NCBI RefSeq assembly: GCF_900475595.1
Contig: NZ_LS483397.1
Span: 95,001-159,000, forward strand
DNA from: Streptococcus uberis
GTDB taxonomy: Bacteria > Bacillota > Bacilli > Lactobacillales > Streptococcaceae
DNA: 64,000 nt
Direction of reading: 5' to 3'
Shown here: piece by piece, positions 43,226 through 52,205 of the stretch
Layout of the letters: the number at the start of each line of letters is the position of its first letter
Position numbering within the stretch: the stretch's first letter is position 1
Made by a program: the position numbers and the translations under genes
The notes under the pieces: model-generated
Told to the model about the DNA's origin: nothing
The model's database searches: none
Seen by the model: the letters and a program-made list of their open reading frames with translations, nothing else

Positions 43226-43765
43226 AAAAAGAAAATAGGTGCACCAAAAGGAAATAAGAACGCTGTAGGACATGGAGCCCCTAAGGGAAATACTAACGCT
43301 GTCAAGCACGGTCTCAGGAGAAAATATCTTCCTGACGGAATATCTGATCTAATAGATGAGATTGAAACCATGACACCTATAGACATTCTTTGGGAAAACA
43401 TCACGCTGACATATGCTAATCTTTTGCATGCTCAGCGTATTTTATTTGTCCAAGACATAGAGGACAGTGACACCTTCATTACAAGTGAGGGCAAAGCTGG
43501 TACAGGGTATGAGCATCACACCTCATGGGATAAGCAAGGTAAGGCTCTAGCAGCAATAGCAAGGGCACAGTCTGAGCTTAAAAGCATGATTAAGACCTAT
43601 GATGAGCTGACACGCTCACCACTTGTCACAGAGGAGCAACGCCTGAGAATTGACAATCTCAAGTCACAGTTAGGCTCTGATGATGAAGATGACACAGTCA
43701 TTACTGGATTTACATTTGATAGGAGTGAGTACAATGGCGATACTGAACCTAGCCAAGCTGATTAA
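43034..43765 (+). CDS. terS: Terminase small subunit
   Basis: The 243-residue protein starts at TTG 43034 with AGGAGG 8 bp upstream. The N-terminal helix-turn-helix (RDKAFEIYSENNGDIELVEIAERLGVSAGTVRGWKSKDKW, about 8-47) is the DNA-recognition part. A basic linker with repeated GAPKGN(K/T)NAV motifs and a helical oligomerisation region follow. It selects phage DNA for packaging and recruits the large subunit, whose gene overlaps by 32 bp. Confidence 0.9.
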   Translation: MGRARDPNRDKAFEIYSENNGDIELVEIAERLGVSAGTVRGWKSKDKWEPKIKGTFQKKNTERSKKKIGAPKGNKNAVGHGAPKGNTNAVKHGLRRKYLPDGISDLIDEIETMTPIDILWENITLTYANLLHAQRILFVQDIEDSDTFITSEGKAGTGYEHHTSWDKQGKALAAIARAQSELKSMIKTYDELTRSPLVTEEQRLRIDNLKSQLGSDDEDDTVITGFTFDRSEYNGDTEPSQAD

Positions 43766-45032
43766 CCCAGTATTTGATGAAGTGCTCTATACACTCAAGA
43801 GCCACATAGTGTTAAAGGGTGGGCGTGCCTCTACTAAGTCCTCTGTTGTATCTATTGACCTAGTAAATGACTTTATTAGTGACCCTTTAGGTAACGTGGT
43901 AGTTCTACGGAAAGTTGGTAAATACCTGAGAATGTCTGTTTATGAGCAGATAAGATGGGCCATCTATGAAATGGGGCTAGCTAATCAGTTCAAGTTCGGT
44001 AAGTCACCGCTACAAATCACTCACAAGAAAACAGGTACAGCCTTTTATTTCTACGGTGTAGATGACCCAATGAAACTTAAATCACAGAAGATAGCCAAGG
44101 GCTATGTTATGTCTGTTTGGTTTGAGGAATTGGCAGAGTTTGCAGGGCGTGAAGACATTGACATAGTTGAGGATACTTTTATCCGTCAAGAGTTGCCCAA
44201 TGGCAAAGAGGTAAAGGTCTATTTTACATACAATCCACCACGTAACCCTTACGACTGGATAAATGAATGGGTAGCTGAGAAAGCTAGTGACCCAACCTAC
44301 ATGATACATCACAGCACCTATCTTGACGACAAGCTAGGTTTTTTGTCTAGGCAGATGAAAGAGAAGATAGAAAGGTACAAGGAAACTGACCCTGACTATT
44401 ACCGTTGGATGTATCTAGGAGAGGTTATAGGGCTTGGTAATCATGTATACAACATGAACTACTTTAAGCCACTTGAGAGGCTCCCTGAGGACGATAGGCT
44501 TATCGGTATATCATTTGCCCTAGATACTGGACACCAGCAGTCAGCGACAGCCTGTGGAGCTTATGGATTGACTGCCAAGGGGAATGTTATTTTGCTTGAT
44601 ACGTTCTACTATTCTCCAGCTGGCAAGACAATCAAGAAAGCACCTAGTGAGTTGTCTGTGATGATACATGACTTTATTGACAAGGTTCTAAAGCAGTACA
44701 GAGTACCTAAGCTCAAGATGACTATTGATAGCGCTGAAGGTGCTTTGAGAAATCAATACTTTAAGGACTATGGCGAACGTTGGCACCCAGTAGCCAAAAA
44801 GAAAAACCAGACCATGATTGACATGGTTATCAGCTTGCTAGCAGAGGGGCGCTTTTACTACCTTGACATTCCTGCTAATAAGGTGTTTGTCGAGGAGCAC
44901 AAGATGTACCGCTATGATGACAAGACTATTAACTCTGATGATCCTAAAATTATCAAGGAAGATGACCACACGGTAGATGAGTTCAAGTACTTTGTCCTGG
45001 ACAACGCTAGGGAGCTAGATTTGAAAGCCTAA
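43734..45032 (+). CDS. terL: Terminase large subunit (PBSX type)
   Basis: The 432-residue packaging motor starts at ATG 43734 (AGGAG upstream). Its ATPase part has a deviant Walker A, GGRASTKSS (about 30-38), and the acidic Walker B region YVMSVWFEELAEF. The nuclease domain has acidic residues in LDTGHQQS and TIDSAEGALRNQYF. It cuts and translocates DNA into the prohead through the portal encoded next. Confidence 0.93.
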   Translation: MAILNLAKLINPVFDEVLYTLKSHIVLKGGRASTKSSVVSIDLVNDFISDPLGNVVVLRKVGKYLRMSVYEQIRWAIYEMGLANQFKFGKSPLQITHKKTGTAFYFYGVDDPMKLKSQKIAKGYVMSVWFEELAEFAGREDIDIVEDTFIRQELPNGKEVKVYFTYNPPRNPYDWINEWVAEKASDPTYMIHHSTYLDDKLGFLSRQMKEKIERYKETDPDYYRWMYLGEVIGLGNHVYNMNYFKPLERLPEDDRLIGISFALDTGHQQSATACGAYGLTAKGNVILLDTFYYSPAGKTIKKAPSELSVMIHDFIDKVLKQYRVPKLKMTIDSAEGALRNQYFKDYGERWHPVAKKKNQTMIDMVISLLAEGRFYYLDIPANKVFVEEHKMYRYDDKTINSDDPKIIKEDDHTVDEFKYFVLDNARELDLKA

Positions 45033-45043
45033 AGGAGCAAACA

Positions 45044-46555
45044 ATGGGAATAGTACAGACTATCAAGAATTTATTTCAAAGGAGTAAGTATGTGATGACC
45101 ACACAAAACTTAACAAACATTACTGACCACCCTAAAATAGCGGTGTCTAGCAGAGAGTATGACCGTATCAGGGAAAACCTCAAGTATTTTGCAGGGCGTT
45201 ATCCACAGATTGAGTACAAAGACAGCAACGGAACTAAACAAAAGCGAGATTTTAACCATTTACCGATTGGCAGAACAGCCTCTAAGAAGATTGCAAGCCT
45301 GGTATTTAACGAACAGGCTGAAATCAAGGTAGATGATGAAAGAGCTAATGAGTTTATCCAGCAACAACTACAAAATGATCGCTTTATTAAGAATTTTGAA
45401 CGATACCTAGAGAGCTGTTTAGCCCTTGGAGGACTTGCCATGAGACCATATGTCGACAAGGGCAAGGTAAGGATAGCATTTATTCAAGCTCCAGTCTTTT
45501 TGCCTCTCCAGTCAAATACCCAAGATGTTTCTAGTGCTGCTATCATTACAAAGACAATCAAATCAGAAGGCAATAAGCACAAGTATTACACGCTGATTGA
45601 ATTGCACGAATGGGTAAAAGATGACAAGTACACTGTGACAAATGAGCTCTACAAGTCTGATAATCAGAACATTGTAGGAGCTAGAGTACCTTTGTCAGAA
45701 CTCTATGAGGACTTGGAGGAAATAGTAGACTTGAACGGTCTTAGCAGACCCTTGTTTACCTACTTAAAGACACCAGGAATGAATAACAAAGATATTAATA
45801 GTCCGCTTGGTCTATCTATCTTTGATAACGCTAAGACTACTATTGACTTCCTTAATACAACCTATGATGAGTTTATGTGGGAGGTAAAAATGGGTCAGCG
45901 TAGGGTGGCTGTTCCTACTCAGATGATTAAGACAGAGTACAATCAGGACGGTGACAAGGTCACTGTCAAGCGTGAGTTTGAAACTGGGCACAATGTCTAT
46001 GAGCAGTTCGATAGTGGTGATATAGACAAGGGTATAGGTATAACAGACCTTACAACTCCTATACGCTCTGATGACTATATCAAGGCTATCAACGAGGGTC
46101 TAGCGCTTTTTGAAATGCAGATAGGGGTATCAGCTGGCATGTTTACCTTTGATGGTAAGAGTATGAAGACAGCTACTGAGATTGTCTCAGAGAACTCTGA
46201 CACTTACCAAATGCGTAACAGTATCGTCAGCTTGGTTGAGCAATCCCTAAAAGAGCTGATTATCTCTATGTTAGAGCTTGGGAAAGCCTATCAACTCTAC
46301 AAGGGTAATATCCCAGACATGGACGCTATCAGCATTAACCTTGATGACGGTGTCTTTACTGACCGAAATGCTGAGCTTGACTACTGGATTAAGGTAGTTA
46401 ACGCTGGTTTTGGTACTGATGTAATGGCTATTGAGAAGGTGCTTAACGTAACGACTGAGAAAGCTAAGGAAATTAAAGCTGAAATCAGCGGTAATGCCAT
46501 TGACGAGGCAAGCGGAGAGCGTAGTCCTAATGATGTAGGAGTATATGGAGAGTGA
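45044..46555 (+). CDS. Portal protein (SPP1 Gp6-like)
   Basis: The 503-residue protein is of the SPP1-type portal family: GRTASKKIASLVFNEQAEI near 85, LGGLAMRPYVDKGKVRIAF near 125-143, and the stem/crown region FDGKSMKTATEIVSENSDTY. Twelve copies would form the DNA channel at one capsid vertex. It is directly after terL and before the minor head protein, the normal order. Confidence 0.92.
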   Translation: MGIVQTIKNLFQRSKYVMTTQNLTNITDHPKIAVSSREYDRIRENLKYFAGRYPQIEYKDSNGTKQKRDFNHLPIGRTASKKIASLVFNEQAEIKVDDERANEFIQQQLQNDRFIKNFERYLESCLALGGLAMRPYVDKGKVRIAFIQAPVFLPLQSNTQDVSSAAIITKTIKSEGNKHKYYTLIELHEWVKDDKYTVTNELYKSDNQNIVGARVPLSELYEDLEEIVDLNGLSRPLFTYLKTPGMNNKDINSPLGLSIFDNAKTTIDFLNTTYDEFMWEVKMGQRRVAVPTQMIKTEYNQDGDKVTVKREFETGHNVYEQFDSGDIDKGIGITDLTTPIRSDDYIKAINEGLALFEMQIGVSAGMFTFDGKSMKTATEIVSENSDTYQMRNSIVSLVEQSLKELIISMLELGKAYQLYKGNIPDMDAISINLDDGVFTDRNAELDYWIKVVNAGFGTDVMAIEKVLNVTTEKAKEIKAEISGNAIDEASGERSPNDVGVYGE

Positions 46556-46559
46556 TTAG

Positions 46560-48182
46560 ATGGCTGATGACAAGAAGAAACCAATCAAACTAAATGATGA
46601 GCAGCTTATGCTTGACGCTAGTCAGGTTGCAGACATCTATCATCAGCTTACTCTGGATCTATTTGACCAAGTTATAGACCGCATCAAAGAGCGTGGCTCT
46701 GCTAGTCTTGATGATAACCCCTATATTTGGCAACTAGAGAAAATGAATGAGATGGGGCTACTCAACGAGGATAACATCAAGCTCATCTCTGACCGCTCAG
46801 GAATTGCTGAGGAACAGCTTAGGTATGTTATCCAAAATGAGGGCTACAAAATCTACAAAGATACCAAACAGCAGCTTTTAGATGCTACTGGTAGCGGTAG
46901 TTTTGTGGCTAACTCACTCATTCAGACAAATCTAGCAGCATATGTCAATCAGACAATGGGAGACATAAACAACCTTATCAATACCACGCTACCAAAAAGC
47001 GTGATGGGGGCTTATCAGTCTATCATTGAAGAGGCCACAGCAAAGGTTGTTACAGGTCTAGCAACATCAGACAAGGCTATTTCAGATACTGTCATGAAAT
47101 GGGCTAAAAAGGGCTTTTATGGCTTTACAGATAGTCAAGGGAAGAGGTGGAAAGCTGACACCTACGCTAGGCAAGTCATTAAATCAACTGCTTGGCGTGT
47201 TTATCGTGAGGTTAGAATGGCTCCAGCTGAGGAAATGGGTATAGACACCTTTTACTACTCAAAGAAATCTACAGCAAGAGAAATGTGTGCCCCTTTGCAA
47301 CATCAGATAGTTACTACTGGAATTGCTAGGACCGAAAAAGGAGAGCGTATCCTTGCCTTGTCAGATTATGGCTACGGAACTGCTGGGGGGTGTTTGGGTA
47401 TTAACTGCACCCATGAAATTACTCCCTTTGTGGTTGGTGCTAACTATAAGCCTGATTTGCCTGATGAGCTGAAAGACCTAACGCCTGAGCAAGCTATTGA
47501 AAATGCTAACGTACAGGCTAAACAGAGAGCTCTAGAGCGTTCTATCAGACAATCTAAGGAATTTCTCCACGTTGCCGAGAAACTAGGCGATACGGAGCTG
47601 ATAGACAAGTATAAGAACAGAGTAAGGATACAACAGGGAGCTATGAGAGATTATCTCAGACAGAACCCATTCCTACACCGTGATTATAGCAGAGAGAAGT
47701 ACTATGATGACCCATTTACCAAGGCTAAGAAAGAAATCAAGGTCAGAAAAGAACTTGAAAAACTGGAAAAGCATAGGGTAGAACAAAAAGAAATGCGACA
47801 ACGTTTCACTTCCGCTGTGAAAGATGGTATAATTAAAGCAGAAATCAACGAACAAAAACAATCTGACCACATCAGAGGTACTAACGAATGGTACAGGAGA
47901 CTTGAAACTGACCTAGCTAACGGCAAGCAGTTTGAACCAAGCTATTTGACTGTGACAATTGATGAGGCAGCTAAACTAATTAAACGTTATTCTGGGACAG
48001 GGAAATTCTTGTATAAAGAAGACCCTACCTACATTCCTAAGAAAGAAATCATCAAACATGACAGCAAGATTGGTATGTATATTGACCAATCTACAGGAGA
48101 GATGTTTGAGACTGATAGCTTTAGGATACACTATAGAAAAACTGGTGCGCACATTGTCCCAACGTATGGAGGTAAGTCATGA
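46560..48182 (+). CDS. Minor head protein (MuF/SPP1 Gp7-like) with C-terminal Ntox50-like toxin domain
   Basis: The 540-residue protein is built of three parts. The N-terminal helices (1-210) and the MuF-type region (about 230-290, with KKSTAREMC and CLGINCTHE) are those of head-morphogenesis proteins. A charged coiled linker follows (about 330-420). The last 115 residues look like polymorphic toxin domain Ntox50: INEQKQSDHIRGT near 428, SGTGKF, IGMYIDQSTGEMFET and IHYRKTGAHIVP at 523-534. Ntox50 is predicted to be a nuclease of the BECR fold. Such a tail could be injected with phage DNA. The next gene overlaps by four bases and could encode an antitoxin (inference). Confidence 0.85.
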   Translation: MADDKKKPIKLNDEQLMLDASQVADIYHQLTLDLFDQVIDRIKERGSASLDDNPYIWQLEKMNEMGLLNEDNIKLISDRSGIAEEQLRYVIQNEGYKIYKDTKQQLLDATGSGSFVANSLIQTNLAAYVNQTMGDINNLINTTLPKSVMGAYQSIIEEATAKVVTGLATSDKAISDTVMKWAKKGFYGFTDSQGKRWKADTYARQVIKSTAWRVYREVRMAPAEEMGIDTFYYSKKSTAREMCAPLQHQIVTTGIARTEKGERILALSDYGYGTAGGCLGINCTHEITPFVVGANYKPDLPDELKDLTPEQAIENANVQAKQRALERSIRQSKEFLHVAEKLGDTELIDKYKNRVRIQQGAMRDYLRQNPFLHRDYSREKYYDDPFTKAKKEIKVRKELEKLEKHRVEQKEMRQRFTSAVKDGIIKAEINEQKQSDHIRGTNEWYRRLETDLANGKQFEPSYLTVTIDEAAKLIKRYSGTGKFLYKEDPTYIPKKEIIKHDSKIGMYIDQSTGEMFETDSFRIHYRKTGAHIVPTYGGKS

Positions 48183-48370
48183 AATTATGGACTTTTTTAA
48201 GGCAAAATGTGAAACTTGTGCTTAAAGATGGCTCAATCGTTTCAGGATTTGTCCAAGAATACTGTAGTAAAGATGACAATGATGAGGAAGTTGACTCAGT
48301 TGCATTAGATGTCAACGGCACTCTTTATGAGTATTTTGAAACTGAAATCCTTAGTATTTCTCTAACTTAG
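48179..48370 (+). CDS. Small Sm-like (SH3-barrel) protein, possible immunity protein
   Basis: The 63-residue protein starts MKLWTFLRQNVKLVLKDGSIVSG and runs through strands ending in YEYFETEILSISL, the strand order of an LSm-like small barrel. It is acidic in the middle (SKDDNDEEVD). ATGA overlap with the toxin-tailed minor head protein suggests a linked role. Immunity genes usually sit directly after polymorphic toxins, so this is the natural candidate, but no family match proves it. Confidence 0.6.
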   Translation: MKLWTFLRQNVKLVLKDGSIVSGFVQEYCSKDDNDEEVDSVALDVNGTLYEYFETEILSISLT

Positions 48371-48420
48371 CGCTTAGTTCAATCTAGGCGTTTTTCTTAT
48401 GCCCAAAAATAGGAGTTGTT

Positions 48421-48693
48421 ATGAATAAACGATTAAAAAAGAAGCTAGAGCTTGAACAAACGATCAAAATTTTAAATAAAAACTACAAAGTTCTAAATAA
48501 AGAAATACTTGATATTGAAATTGTACAGTCTCGAAACGCACTAGCAACTAACAAAGAGTTTACAAGCTTACGTAAAGCATTAATTGATCAGCAAGAACTG
48601 ACTCATGCACTTGCTGAAACTCTAGCTGAGTTGCAAGACTATGTTTTGAATGATTTAACCAATAAAAGACCGTTTTGGCAATTTTGGAAATAA
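48421..48693 (+). CDS. Phage hypothetical coiled-coil protein
   Basis: The 90-residue protein is largely coiled coil (KKLELEQTIKILNKNYKVL to LAELQDYVL) with a hydrophobic end FWQFWK. Ribosome site TAGGAG is 9 bp upstream. It is between minor head and scaffold genes; function unknown. Confidence 0.6.
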   Translation: MNKRLKKKLELEQTIKILNKNYKVLNKEILDIEIVQSRNALATNKEFTSLRKALIDQQELTHALAETLAELQDYVLNDLTNKRPFWQFWK

Positions 48694-48764
48694 TTTAGAA
48701 AGGAGATTACAACCTTGAAACCGTCTGAAAACTGAAAGGAGCGTGATCTTATATCTATGTCTTG

Positions 48765-48792
48765 AACCGTACATTAGAACGGTTTTTTATTT
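48765..48792 (+). terminator. Terminator before the scaffold gene
   Basis: AACCGT (48765-48770) and ACGGTT (48779-48784) pair around an 8-nt loop and are followed by six T. It may reduce readthrough from packaging genes into capsid genes. The gap of 167 bp after it holds GTGACGTAAAAC but no clear promoter. Confidence 0.65.
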
Positions 48793-48860
48793 TGCCCTGG
48801 ATATGGCGTAAAAGTGTCTGTATCTCAGTCCCTCGTGACGTAAAACAAAGGAGTTAAGGT

Positions 48861-49424
48861 ATGAGCCTTAAACGTGAGATGTTGGTTGACGCAGGTATAA
48901 CAGATAACAGTGTGCTGGATAATATCATGCAAGCGTACGGTGCAGGTATTGAAAATGCAAAAGTACAGGCTAAGTCTGAGTTACAGGCAGAAAACGACAC
49001 ATTGAAACAACAGCTTGAGCAACAAACTCAAACTATTAAAGATTTGCAGGACAAAGAGGGTGCTAGTGATGAGCTGAAACAACAATTAGCTGATATCAAG
49101 AGCCAATTTGATACTTACAAATCTGATAGCGAGACGCAACTTGCTCAAGTCACTAAAACTAACGCTGTAGCCCTTGCTTTGAAAGATGTGGGAGCTTTCA
49201 ATTCTGAGGATTTGATGAAGTTCATTGACCTAGACAAGATTGAGTTAGGAGAAGATGGGAAACCTCTCTTAGATGACACAATCAACAGCCTCAAGGAAAC
49301 AAGCCCTTACTTATTCAAAAGCGAAGATAAACAGTCAAACCCTACGATTTCAATTGGTGGCAACCCACCAGCAGAACCAGGTGCTAAAGGTGATGCTTTT
49401 GATGAAATCATGAGTAAATATTAA
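48861..49424 (+). CDS. Capsid scaffold protein (Gp20-type)
   Basis: The 187-residue protein has the phage minor structural Gp20/scaffold layout. A short N-terminal domain (LKREMLVDAGITDNSVLDNIMQAYGAGIENAK) is followed by a long Gln-rich coiled coil (about 35-95) and a basic/acidic C-terminal tail that contacts the capsid. It directs prohead assembly and leaves or is cleaved later. It lies directly before the major capsid gene. Confidence 0.88.
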   Translation: MSLKREMLVDAGITDNSVLDNIMQAYGAGIENAKVQAKSELQAENDTLKQQLEQQTQTIKDLQDKEGASDELKQQLADIKSQFDTYKSDSETQLAQVTKTNAVALALKDVGAFNSEDLMKFIDLDKIELGEDGKPLLDDTINSLKETSPYLFKSEDKQSNPTISIGGNPPAEPGAKGDAFDEIMSKY

Positions 49425-49444
49425 AAAAACAAAAGGAGATTAGC

Positions 49445-50314
49445 ATGTCTACAAAAATTTATACAAAAAACTACATGGCTTTGTTGGCGAAAATTACAGA
49501 GAGCCGTTCACGCTTCCTACGTTCTTTTGGCGGTCAAATTCAAATTTTTGACGGTGTATCGGACTCTGATACTATGCTGCATTTGAAAGTGAATACTGCA
49601 AAAGCCATTATCAAGCAATACGACAAAGGCGAAAATGTAGCGTTCGGAACGGGTACAGGATCTACAAGCCGTTTTGGTCAACGTACTGAAATTAAGTCAG
49701 TTGATAAATCTGTCCCTTACGAGGCTCCTATTGCAATTCATGAGGGAATTGACAATGTGACAGTAAATGATGTGGCTGACAAAGTTGTAGCTGAGCGTTT
49801 GGAAGAAAACGCCTTGGCTCAAACAGAATACATCAATGAATTGCTTGCAAAAGCATTGTCAGATAATGCAAGCGAAACGATTACAGGCACAATGGACGAG
49901 GCAGGAGTAACAAAAGCATTCTCAACAGCTCACAAGAAATTTGTTAATAACAAGATTTCTAAAAATATTGCTTGGGTTGCCTACGTTACATCAGATGTCT
50001 ATGATTTCTTGATTGACTCTAAACTAGCAACAACAGCTAAAAACTCATCAGCTAATATTGATGACCAAACAATGTATAAATTCAAAGGGTTTGTTTTGGA
50101 AGAAACACCTGACGAATACTTCCAAGAGGGAGAACAGGTCATGTTTGCAGTTGATGGCGTAGGTATTGCAGGTGTAGGTTTGCAAATTGTACGTACTATT
50201 GACGCTGATGACTTCTACGGTGTTGCAATCCAAGGAGCAGGTAAATATGGTAAGTATATTGCTGATGAGAACAAGGTTGGTATCCTTAAAGCTAAGCTAG
50301 CTCCAGCAGGTTAA
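49445..50314 (+). CDS. Major capsid protein
   Basis: The 289-residue protein follows the scaffold gene with AAAGGAGATT upstream. Features fit an HK97-fold coat protein: an N-terminal arm, then a helix (VADKVVAERLEENALAQTEYINELLAKAL, the spine helix) and a strand-rich end (VMFAVDGVGIAGVGLQIVRTIDADDFYGVAIQGAGKYG). No separate prohead protease gene was seen. Confidence 0.9.
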   Translation: MSTKIYTKNYMALLAKITESRSRFLRSFGGQIQIFDGVSDSDTMLHLKVNTAKAIIKQYDKGENVAFGTGTGSTSRFGQRTEIKSVDKSVPYEAPIAIHEGIDNVTVNDVADKVVAERLEENALAQTEYINELLAKALSDNASETITGTMDEAGVTKAFSTAHKKFVNNKISKNIAWVAYVTSDVYDFLIDSKLATTAKNSSANIDDQTMYKFKGFVLEETPDEYFQEGEQVMFAVDGVGIAGVGLQIVRTIDADDFYGVAIQGAGKYGKYIADENKVGILKAKLAPAG

Positions 50315-50327
50315 AACGGAGGTTTAA

Positions 50328-50486
50328 ATGTCTAAATTCAAAGTAGTATCGGATTTTTGGGACATTGAAAAAGATGAGTATGTTGAAAAAGGCTCAGTCA
50401 TTGATGTTACTAAAAAGCGTGCTGAGGAAATCAATAACAACATTGGTTTTCAGGTAGTTATCGAAGAAAAAACAGTAAAGGAGTAG
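50328..50486 (+). CDS. Small head-region protein A
   Basis: The 52-residue frame starts MSKFKVVSDFWDIEKDEYVEKG after CGGAGG. It resembles the next gene product in its start (KFK) and in the strand-then-ACID-loop arrangement, so the two may be tandem relatives. Position directly after the capsid gene suggests a small capsid decoration or fibre protein (inference). Confidence 0.6.
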   Translation: MSKFKVVSDFWDIEKDEYVEKGSVIDVTKKRAEEINNNIGFQVVIEEKTVKE

Positions 50487-50491
50487 TCTAA

Positions 50492-50692
50492 ATGGCTAAA
50501 TTCAAAGCAACATCAAACGTGGTCTTTGTCGTTGACGGCAAAGAGACACACTTTGATGAAAATGTTGAGTACGACATGGAAGTAAAGACTGCTGATGAGC
50601 TAAACGCTAAGGGTGAACTTACACACCCTGACCTCAGCCCGTTCTTTGAACGTGTTGACAAAGACGACAAATCAGCAAAGGCGGATAAGTAA
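50492..50692 (+). CDS. Small head-region protein B
   Basis: The 66-residue protein starts MAKFKATSNVVFVVDGKE with AAAGGAG upstream and ends in a charged Lys/Asp tail (DKDDKSAKADK). It follows protein A by six bases. A role in the capsid is inferred from position only. Confidence 0.62.
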   Translation: MAKFKATSNVVFVVDGKETHFDENVEYDMEVKTADELNAKGELTHPDLSPFFERVDKDDKSAKADK

Positions 50693-50721
50693 CACCGCCT
50701 TTTTAATTGGAGGTGATTACT

Positions 50722-51117
50722 ATCGCTTATTTGACACAGGATGAATTTACTAAGGATTTTGGATTTGATGAAATCAATGACTTTGAAAAACTACTAAAAA
50801 GGGCTGAGGTGTCTATCAACCTCTTTCTTAATGGTTTCTATGATTTTGTAGACTTTGATAAAGAGATTGAACACAGAAAGCAAGCTGTTAAGATGGCTAC
50901 TGCTTTACAAGTGGTTTATTTGGATACTAGCGGTATTATGACAGCTGATGACAAACAATCACTAGCCAGTGTATCTCTTGGGCGTACCTCTGTGAGCTAC
51001 AAGGACACCTCTAAAACCTCTTTAGAGAGTTCTATGTATAATTTATCTCTTGACGCTCTTAATATTCTGAAAAGGGCAGGATTTGGCTACAGGGGGGTAG
51101 GTTATGACAGGTATTGA
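50722..51117 (+). CDS. Head-tail connector protein (Gp6-like), likely ATC start
   Basis: The protein of about 131 residues has YLTQDEFTKDFGFDEINDFEKLLKRAE then helices and ends GFGYRGVGYDRY, the phage head-tail connector (SPP1 gp15/HK97 gp6-like) pattern. Relatives begin MAYLT. Here the matching codon is ATC (50722), and GGAGG (50709-50713) lies 8 bp before it, the ideal distance. Upstream in-frame TTG 50707 and GTG 50713 overlap the ribosome site and are less likely. A rare ATC start, or a mutated ATG, is the best reading. Confidence 0.78.
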   Translation: MAYLTQDEFTKDFGFDEINDFEKLLKRAEVSINLFLNGFYDFVDFDKEIEHRKQAVKMATALQVVYLDTSGIMTADDKQSLASVSLGRTSVSYKDTSKTSLESSMYNLSLDALNILKRAGFGYRGVGYDRY

Positions 51118-51445
51118 TAAGCGATTGCTGGTCGATACTGTGACTATCCAGAAAACCACAGAGGAAAAAGACGCATGGGGTAAAGTAATGTTAGAGAGCC
51201 CAGTCACGCTTAGTCCTGTTAGGTTTGATAGGCAGTATCAAGTGCAAGGCACCCAGAACAACCGCAAAGAGGCTAAACCTAGCCTTCTGTTTGTATATCC
51301 TCAATATTGCCCTATTGTTCTTGATGAAACCTTTGAGAATGCTATTGTAAACGACGGCAAGCGTGATTATAGAGTCACAACTGTCATTCCTGTTAGTTAT
51401 CCACATAATGGGAAAATTTTCTGTTATGAGTTGGAGTGTATCTAA
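51104..51445 (+). CDS. Head-closure / minor capsid protein
   Basis: The 113-residue protein has the pattern of putative minor capsid proteins following the connector: LLVDTVTIQKTTEEKDAWGKV, a central KEAKPSLLFVYPQYCP and a strand-rich end. It overlaps the connector by 14 bp and the next gene by one base. It probably forms the head-completion ring. Confidence 0.75.
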   Translation: MTGIDKRLLVDTVTIQKTTEEKDAWGKVMLESPVTLSPVRFDRQYQVQGTQNNRKEAKPSLLFVYPQYCPIVLDETFENAIVNDGKRDYRVTTVIPVSYPHNGKIFCYELECI

Positions 51446-51807
51446 TGGGAGTAACAGTATCTGTAAAAGTTGACCTTAAAGGTATAGAAAAGAAAGTATC
51501 ACCACAAGCGCTAGCTAGAGGTAAATTAGCAATCGCTAACCAAATGATACTTGATATGGCGCCATTCACACCTGCCAAAGAAGGAAACCTGAGAGGTAGT
51601 GCTCAAGCTAGCGGTGACAGTGTGCGTTATCCTGGACCGTATGCAAGAGCTCAGTTTTACGGCTCTAGCTATAACAAACACAGGAGCTTTACCTTTAAGC
51701 GTTACACTACCCCTGGAACTGGTAAAAGGTGGGATAAAAAAGCAACAGCTCTACATGTCAAGGATTGGGGTAAAGTCGGACTTAGAGCAATGGGAGTTAA
51801 AGCATGA
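51445..51807 (+). CDS. Minor capsid / tail-joining protein (Gp10-like)
   Basis: The 120-residue protein from ATG 51445 (overlapping the previous stop, TAATG) starts MGVTVSVKVDLKGIEKK and holds MILDMAPFTPAKEGNLRGSAQ and the aromatic block YPGPYARAQFYG, typical of minor capsid proteins at the head-tail joint. A nine-base longer frame is not needed. Confidence 0.78.
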   Translation: MGVTVSVKVDLKGIEKKVSPQALARGKLAIANQMILDMAPFTPAKEGNLRGSAQASGDSVRYPGPYARAQFYGSSYNKHRSFTFKRYTTPGTGKRWDKKATALHVKDWGKVGLRAMGVKA

Positions 51808-52205
51808 ACAATAATGATTTTTCAGAAGTCCTAAGAGATTTCATCAACACACTAGGCCTGCCTCTGATTTGTAGACTTGATTACTTGTCAGAGACTGAAG
51901 GCTTAGTTCTTTATCCCTTGCCTGGTGGCAAGGTTGAAAAAGAGTATCTAAACGGTAAACAGGATATCAGCTTGGTTTTTGAAGTAGCAATAAAAACTAC
52001 TGATCATCAAAAAACAAGTGGTATTTTGTGGGCTATCAATAGTGCTCTTGCTGATTTTAACCTTGAGCTACCTAGTCAAAATAATTCATATCAATTCAGA
52101 GGCCTTGAAGTCTCACAGCCATTTCTTAATGACCGTGATGACCAAGGCTTTTATGTTTATATGCTGGACATCACAGCAAAAATTGAAACAGATGGAGGAA
52201 ATTAA
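51804..52205 (+). CDS. Tail terminator protein
   Basis: The 133-residue protein is at the tail-terminator position, between the joining protein and the tail tube. It holds KEYLNGKQDISLVFEVAIKTTDHQK and FLNDRDDQGFYVYMLDITAKI, typical of minor capsid/tail terminator proteins of this order. Four-base overlap with the gene before; the tail tube gene starts at the following base. Confidence 0.75.
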   Translation: MNNNDFSEVLRDFINTLGLPLICRLDYLSETEGLVLYPLPGGKVEKEYLNGKQDISLVFEVAIKTTDHQKTSGILWAINSALADFNLELPSQNNSYQFRGLEVSQPFLNDRDDQGFYVYMLDITAKIETDGGN

